A DNA stretch of 64,000 nt, from the NCBI GenBank assembly GCA_032622095.1, contig CP136062.1, forward strand, positions 35,650,918 to 35,714,917, given 5' to 3'. Both the position numbers and the translations under genes were made by a program. Shown here in pieces: positions 54,201-60,200 of this stretch (position 1 is its first letter; the number at the start of each line of letters is the position of its first letter). Under the pieces are notes generated by a model that had not been told where the DNA came from, did no database searches, and worked only from the letters and a program-made list of their open reading frames with translations. Source of the stretch: Siphonodentalium dalli (Eukaryota > Mollusca > Scaphopoda > Gadilida > Siphonodentaliidae).

Positions 54201-57200
54201 GCTGATAATGGTGTCATTTGACGTGGAAAAGCCTTAGATACACCATTAAACATCCTCTTTGGGGAAACTTTGTTATCCAAGGTGGCATCCAAAATGGTTG
54301 TCTATATTACATCTGTTCTCGAAATAAGTCATTACACGATATCTTGCGGCATTGGAGTTACACATTTGTACCAGTTTGTTTGAAATTAGAGTTTGGGAGC
54401 GAATAGAGTGGCATGGACTGAAAATAAAACAATTGCGGCCATCAAATGGCTGTCAAAATGGCCGCAACTTCAAGCCATACCATGAAAAGCAATATATCAG
54501 ATAACCACATTGGAGTGAAAATACGTATTAGTAATATACAGTAATGCCCTAAGTAATCAACTCCTTAACCACAGCAGAATTATGGGTAACTTTTCAGGAT
54601 TTAGTCGGAAATATGGCTTGTTGCCATTCATTTGAAAGCTCTCGGGGTGCAACAAGTCATATTTCCAACTAAATCCTGAAAAGTTACCCATAGTTATGTG
54701 GTTATGGAGTCGATTAGTTAGGGCATAACTGTACAAGTCTTGTTAAATACCTTTAAAGGTACACAGATAATAAAAACATACCCTTCTTAAGGATTTATCG
54801 GTCACTACAACGCTAGTCAAACCCAAATGATTTATATCTTTAAAGATTGGGTTTTCTGCTTATCCAACAACCAACTGGCAGGCCAAAAATAAAAAAATTG
54901 GGCATGTAACGCAGTAATGCTTTGCCACACAGTACATGGCAGTTTCATTCGGTATGATGATTAATTATTGAATGAAATTCAGAAACTGTAGCGCATACCC
55001 TTGCAGTATAAATACAATTTGTGAGACAGCTCTGCATACATATATTTATGCTCTAGAAAAGGCCACAGAATCAATACATCCCTACTAAATCCTATATAGC
55101 TGTTTAATTACACATATATCACGATATTCAATATAAACAGTACATATAAAACTGAGTTATTTTTCTGTTTATGTGTGTTCAAAAGTCCAGACTTAACTAT
55201 TGCATGAAACCCTGCTTTTGTTTGTTTACTTTTACATGACTAGCTATTACATTTTGCAAAAAATGTCAATTTCATTCGATATTGTCCTTTTGAGGCAGAC
55301 ATTCTACAGACATGGCTTTCAACTAAGCATTGTTTGTGTATATATGGCATTAATTGGAGTACCTAACACAGAAATTATTCAGCATTTTCCGATACCAATT
55401 GTCATTTTGGATGCCATCTTGGATCCTGAATTTTCTCATGAGTGGATTTTGGATATGTTAATCCTGACGTTTTTCCACATCGAATGACACCAAAATCGGT
55501 TTGTATCCAATTACTTTTGGGTTCAACTCTCCCATGACCACAATATTGTTATATTAAATAAAAGTCTGCATGACACTCTGGACACATTTGTAATAATATT
55601 TAATAACCCTTTGGTGATGGGAGCTGCGCTGGCGCAACATTCAAGACCCTGTGCCAATGCATTCTCTTATATATGCGAGTCGACCATAGGTCACCTCGCA
55701 TATATGAGAGAATGCATTGGCCTAATGATTGTTTATCATTTTGTATCCAATTTTATTATTATTCTCACGGTATAAGCCCACTTTCGGGCATAAGACCACC
55801 CCAGTATTTTCACTAGAAGTAAGTTTTCCGGGGTATAAGACAACCAACTCCCTAGCCCTAATCATAACCCCTCTAAAACGGCTTAAACTCGGATATGGGC
55901 CTTTGCAAACCAAAATCGGGGTACAACTGATGAAATAGCTTAAAGCCGAGTATTGGGGAATATCCGAGTCCCCGGCTTCCAGATTAAGTAAAGGTAAATA
56001 GGCCTATAAGTTACTTTAAAAAAGTGATTTTTCAATTAAATGCTTCATTATTATACCCACTGTGTGTTTACATAACCCGGAAGCCAGTTATCTGTGTTTG
56101 GTTACACGAAGAACATACCGACGTTGTCACTAAACGCGAAAAATATGTTTTTACAGTACTGTAGTTGGACAGACACCTGTGGCTTTGCACGCGCATAGCC
56201 GCGCATGGCTTTTGAACTTTAAGCTACATATATACGCCGTTAGCGACTCGGTTCTTTTGTATTTGGTGTCTGTTAATGATTTGTTTCCCCGGGAAGTATA
56301 ATTTAATAAACAAATAAGATTTTAAGATTCACTTTATTTTATTTTATTGAATATTCTCGAACATGCCTACGAAGTATACTTTTCCGTTTTGAATATAAAT
56401 ATTAAATTTCTCGAGTTCGTCAATCTTGTTTTCTGTCTACAAGCTGATGTCAAATACTTACCACTTCTGAAATTGAACAAAATTTTGGGTGGGCCTAAAC
56501 TTCTCCGGGGTATAAGACCACCCATGCCTTTTCAAGCTAATTATTCCCTAGGCCCCCTGGTCTTATATACCCGCGAGAATACGGTACATTCTTTTAATAA
56601 ATTTTTTCCAATATTTTTTAACAATTATAAAAAATAATATAACATTGTTAGGCCAATGCATTATCTTATATATGCGAGGCGACCTATGGCCGACTCGCAT
56701 ATATAGGAGAATGCAAAAATTCAGGAAGCTCCCGTCATGAAAGGATTAAGAATGGAAACTAGAAATCTGGACAAAAATTAACTTTTTTTCAGAGATGTCA
56801 ATCAGTGCGCTACCTGGAGATACCTTATTCCCGAAATCAGTGATCGGAATAAAGAATACAACTAGCGTTCAAGTGATCGGTGGCCATATATATACCGACG
56901 GCAAATACATCAACATGACAATAAGTGACATGGCCAACAAATACAATCAATCCAGTGCCAACGTTTCTGAAATACCAGAGAAAAGTTTCCTAAACCTGGA
57001 ACCAGGGCGTTGTCTTCAGACTTCTCTCTTTGCTGTTAATAAATTCCACAGGTTCAGTGAGAAGAAGCAGTCACCATTGTGTGTCAAACGTAAGTCATAA
57101 AAGTGTAGTTTGTTGAGCATGTGACATTTTTACCTGTTTAAATGTCATGCCTGATACAACATTAATTTGAATTTTTAGACCATAGGTAGTCTGAAATTAA

Positions 57201-60200
57201 TATTTTAATCTTCCAACCAGTATTTCGTGTGAAATGTGTTGTTAAAATGAAAATAATGATGCTTACATTCCTTCTTATACCCTGTCCTCAATCACACTTG
57301 ATACACACATACATCTATACACACATCATAGACATATACACAAGAGCTGATGGCATAAGATAACACATACATAAAAATTGTTAAACATCTGAGATAACTT
57401 CCCCATAATGAGCACAGAATAATTTGCTCTTTAACACATATTTGAATATCACTCATGGGGTGGTGGATGACATTCATGATTCACCAGTCATATCACTCGT
57501 GGGGTGGTGGATGACATTCATGATTCACCAGTCATATCACTCATGGGGTGGTGGGTGACACTCACAGGTTATTTCATGACTGGAGCTGTGCTGGTACAGC
57601 ATTAAATATCCTGTGCCAGTACATTCTCTTATATATGTGAATCTCACATTGGAAGCCTTGTATATACATGTATAAGAGAATGCACTGGCTTACAGGGTCA
57701 AGATACATAATGTTAGGCCCATGTGCCCATGGAGACTCGCATATATAAGAGAATGCACAGGGTTTTCGCAAAATTTCAAGAAGCTCCAGTAATGGAAGGG
57801 TTACCCCCGCACCGCATCAGACTATATGGTGAGTCTGCCCCTCAACCTCCCCCAGGCGATCCTCGACTGTATGGACATGAAAACTGTCCCCTCAAATGAG
57901 GAAATAGAGAATATACAATGATTCAAATTATGCACATACAGTAATGCCCTAAATACTCGACTCAGTTTGCTAAATCCTGAAAAATTACCCATAGTTCTGA
58001 TGTGGTTACGGAGTTGATTATTTAGGGCATTACTGCACTAATACACACAGATACTCAACCAAATATGCGTGTCGATTAGCTACAGCTTAAATGTCTAAAC
58101 CAAGTTTACTTTACACGTGCCCTGTCAAAGTTAACATTGCAAATCTATTGTTTTTGGTACATAGGAATAAAATTATTGAAACTACATTGTAACCTATGCC
58201 CCATTCATGGAATCTCAGATACATAAGTGTCTCTCCTTCACACCTATAGTTATCTCACAGAACTGCTCCATAGATCTGCTGTATGTTTGCCAGTTTAATC
58301 CAACAAATCAGATCGTCTATTTGTGGCTTTCGTAGCAACAAACAGTTGCGATATGTGCCAATACGGGTACATATAACTCTTAAGACTATCAGAACGGTTT
58401 GATTATTTAATTACAACAAAGTCAATAATGTTCAATCATCGGCATCTGGGTTTCTCCTGGTTGAGTTTATCTTCCTGTCGTCTGCTAGGTTTAGGGTCTT
58501 CATAGATCGGGCGTGTCTGCTCGTCTTCTACTCGGTTGAGTTCCGGTTGAGTTTATCTTCCTGTCGTCTGCTCTTCTTCTTCCGTCGGCGCATCAGTGGG
58601 ACGTTGTTAGAAATACAAGAGCATAATGTTTACCTTGTATTTTCGTCCATTGCTCCGCACTGCTCTTCTACGCGTCCGAGGCTTCTTGGTGATCGCTGTG
58701 GCGGTTGGTTAGAACTGGTTTCGAGTCTCGATTTGCCTGCCTTCAAATACAGAGACGGTATTATTCCGGGTCGGTTCGCATTTCATGGTGCGTCAATTTG
58801 GGGCGTTCCTCGGTTAACCAGGCGGAGCAGTTTTCCTGTGTGTTCTTCGAACCCTGCTCCCTATCCATTACGCTGTGTTAGGTTTCAGTAGCTTTTCCTG
58901 GCGAAGTATCTAGTCTCGCTAATCCCAAGATCGGTCTGTTTACTCCCCAATTATCCACCTGTGTATGTGTCGGACGTGGGCACTGCCTGGGTGTCCGCTA
59001 ATCTGCTTTTGATGTCCAGTATTTGACAATCTAGATGTGGCCGGCAGTGGCGCTGATATGTGGGGTAATCTAGCGCCCCCTGACTTAGATATTTCCTGTC
59101 TTCTTCCCGGGTTGAAAGTTATGTCCCTGGGGTTGTCTTGGCACAGATATTCATTGGATACTAATCCATTCCACTCAATATGTTGGCGATTGAGATGTCG
59201 CCAATTTGCGACGATTCACCATGGTTTTGAGCCGATCGATGGCCGCATTGTGCGGAATGAGGCTGTTTCGTCATTGACATACAGTGACTATAACGAAACA
59301 GATGTAAATTAAAAATGGTTAACATAACTACATAATGTGAAATAAGCAATAAAATCATAAAACACATTTTTTTGTATCATATGTAGGCTGTTTGTTGGGG
59401 AGGGTAACTTTGAATTGCCCACGCCTATGCCAAGCCCTGGCACAAATTATTTTAAAGTGGCCTTGTTTTTTTCCCAGGTGATGAACACCAGATGATTAGT
59501 TTCACTAATCTCTCTGAAGTACAGATGACTTTCATGGACGGCACGAAACCTATCAACATATCTGCTGCAGGTAAAATATAGCTATATTAAAATTGTTAGT
59601 GCTAGAATGATACCCTAAGTTGTCTGATTAAAGGGTAACAAAATGTTTTATATATGGTTTTCTACTGTAATGCACTAAATAATCGACTCCTTAACCACAG
59701 CAGAATTATGGGTAACTTTTCAAGATTGTCGCCATTCATCGGAAGCTCTTACTGAGAAAACGATATTTCCGACTAAATCCTGAAAAGTTACCCATAATTC
59801 TGCTGTGGTTAAGGAGGGCATTACTGTTTATTGGTTAATACAGACACATGAATTGGCTGAATAGTTCTGTATTCTTTATCAGTGCCAAAGTCCTGTACTT
59901 TTTTGGTGTGTCACCCTTTACTCCCATCCCTAACTTTGACAACTTTGGAGATGCCTAATGCCTATATATAATTGGTAGAGATCAGTTTGTTTTCAATAAT
60001 TACAGTGTACCCCCTCCCCCACTGACCCAGTTCTTTCTCTGCTTGACATCTCATATTATTTGAGCATATCTTTAAGTGAAGGATAGCCCATTCCACAAGT
60101 GGCTCATAGTCAAGCCTTGAAATAGGGTGTCTGTCATTTGCAGAATGAGGTCCCCAGAGGGTGAATTTAGTTATGCTAGCCCGCATAGCTTACACCTCAG

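Noticed and set aside
58547-59312. Frames of 114 and 91 residues as possible genes
   Set aside because: No domain signature, no splice context agreeing with the large gene, and no neighbours. Left as an unidentified block.
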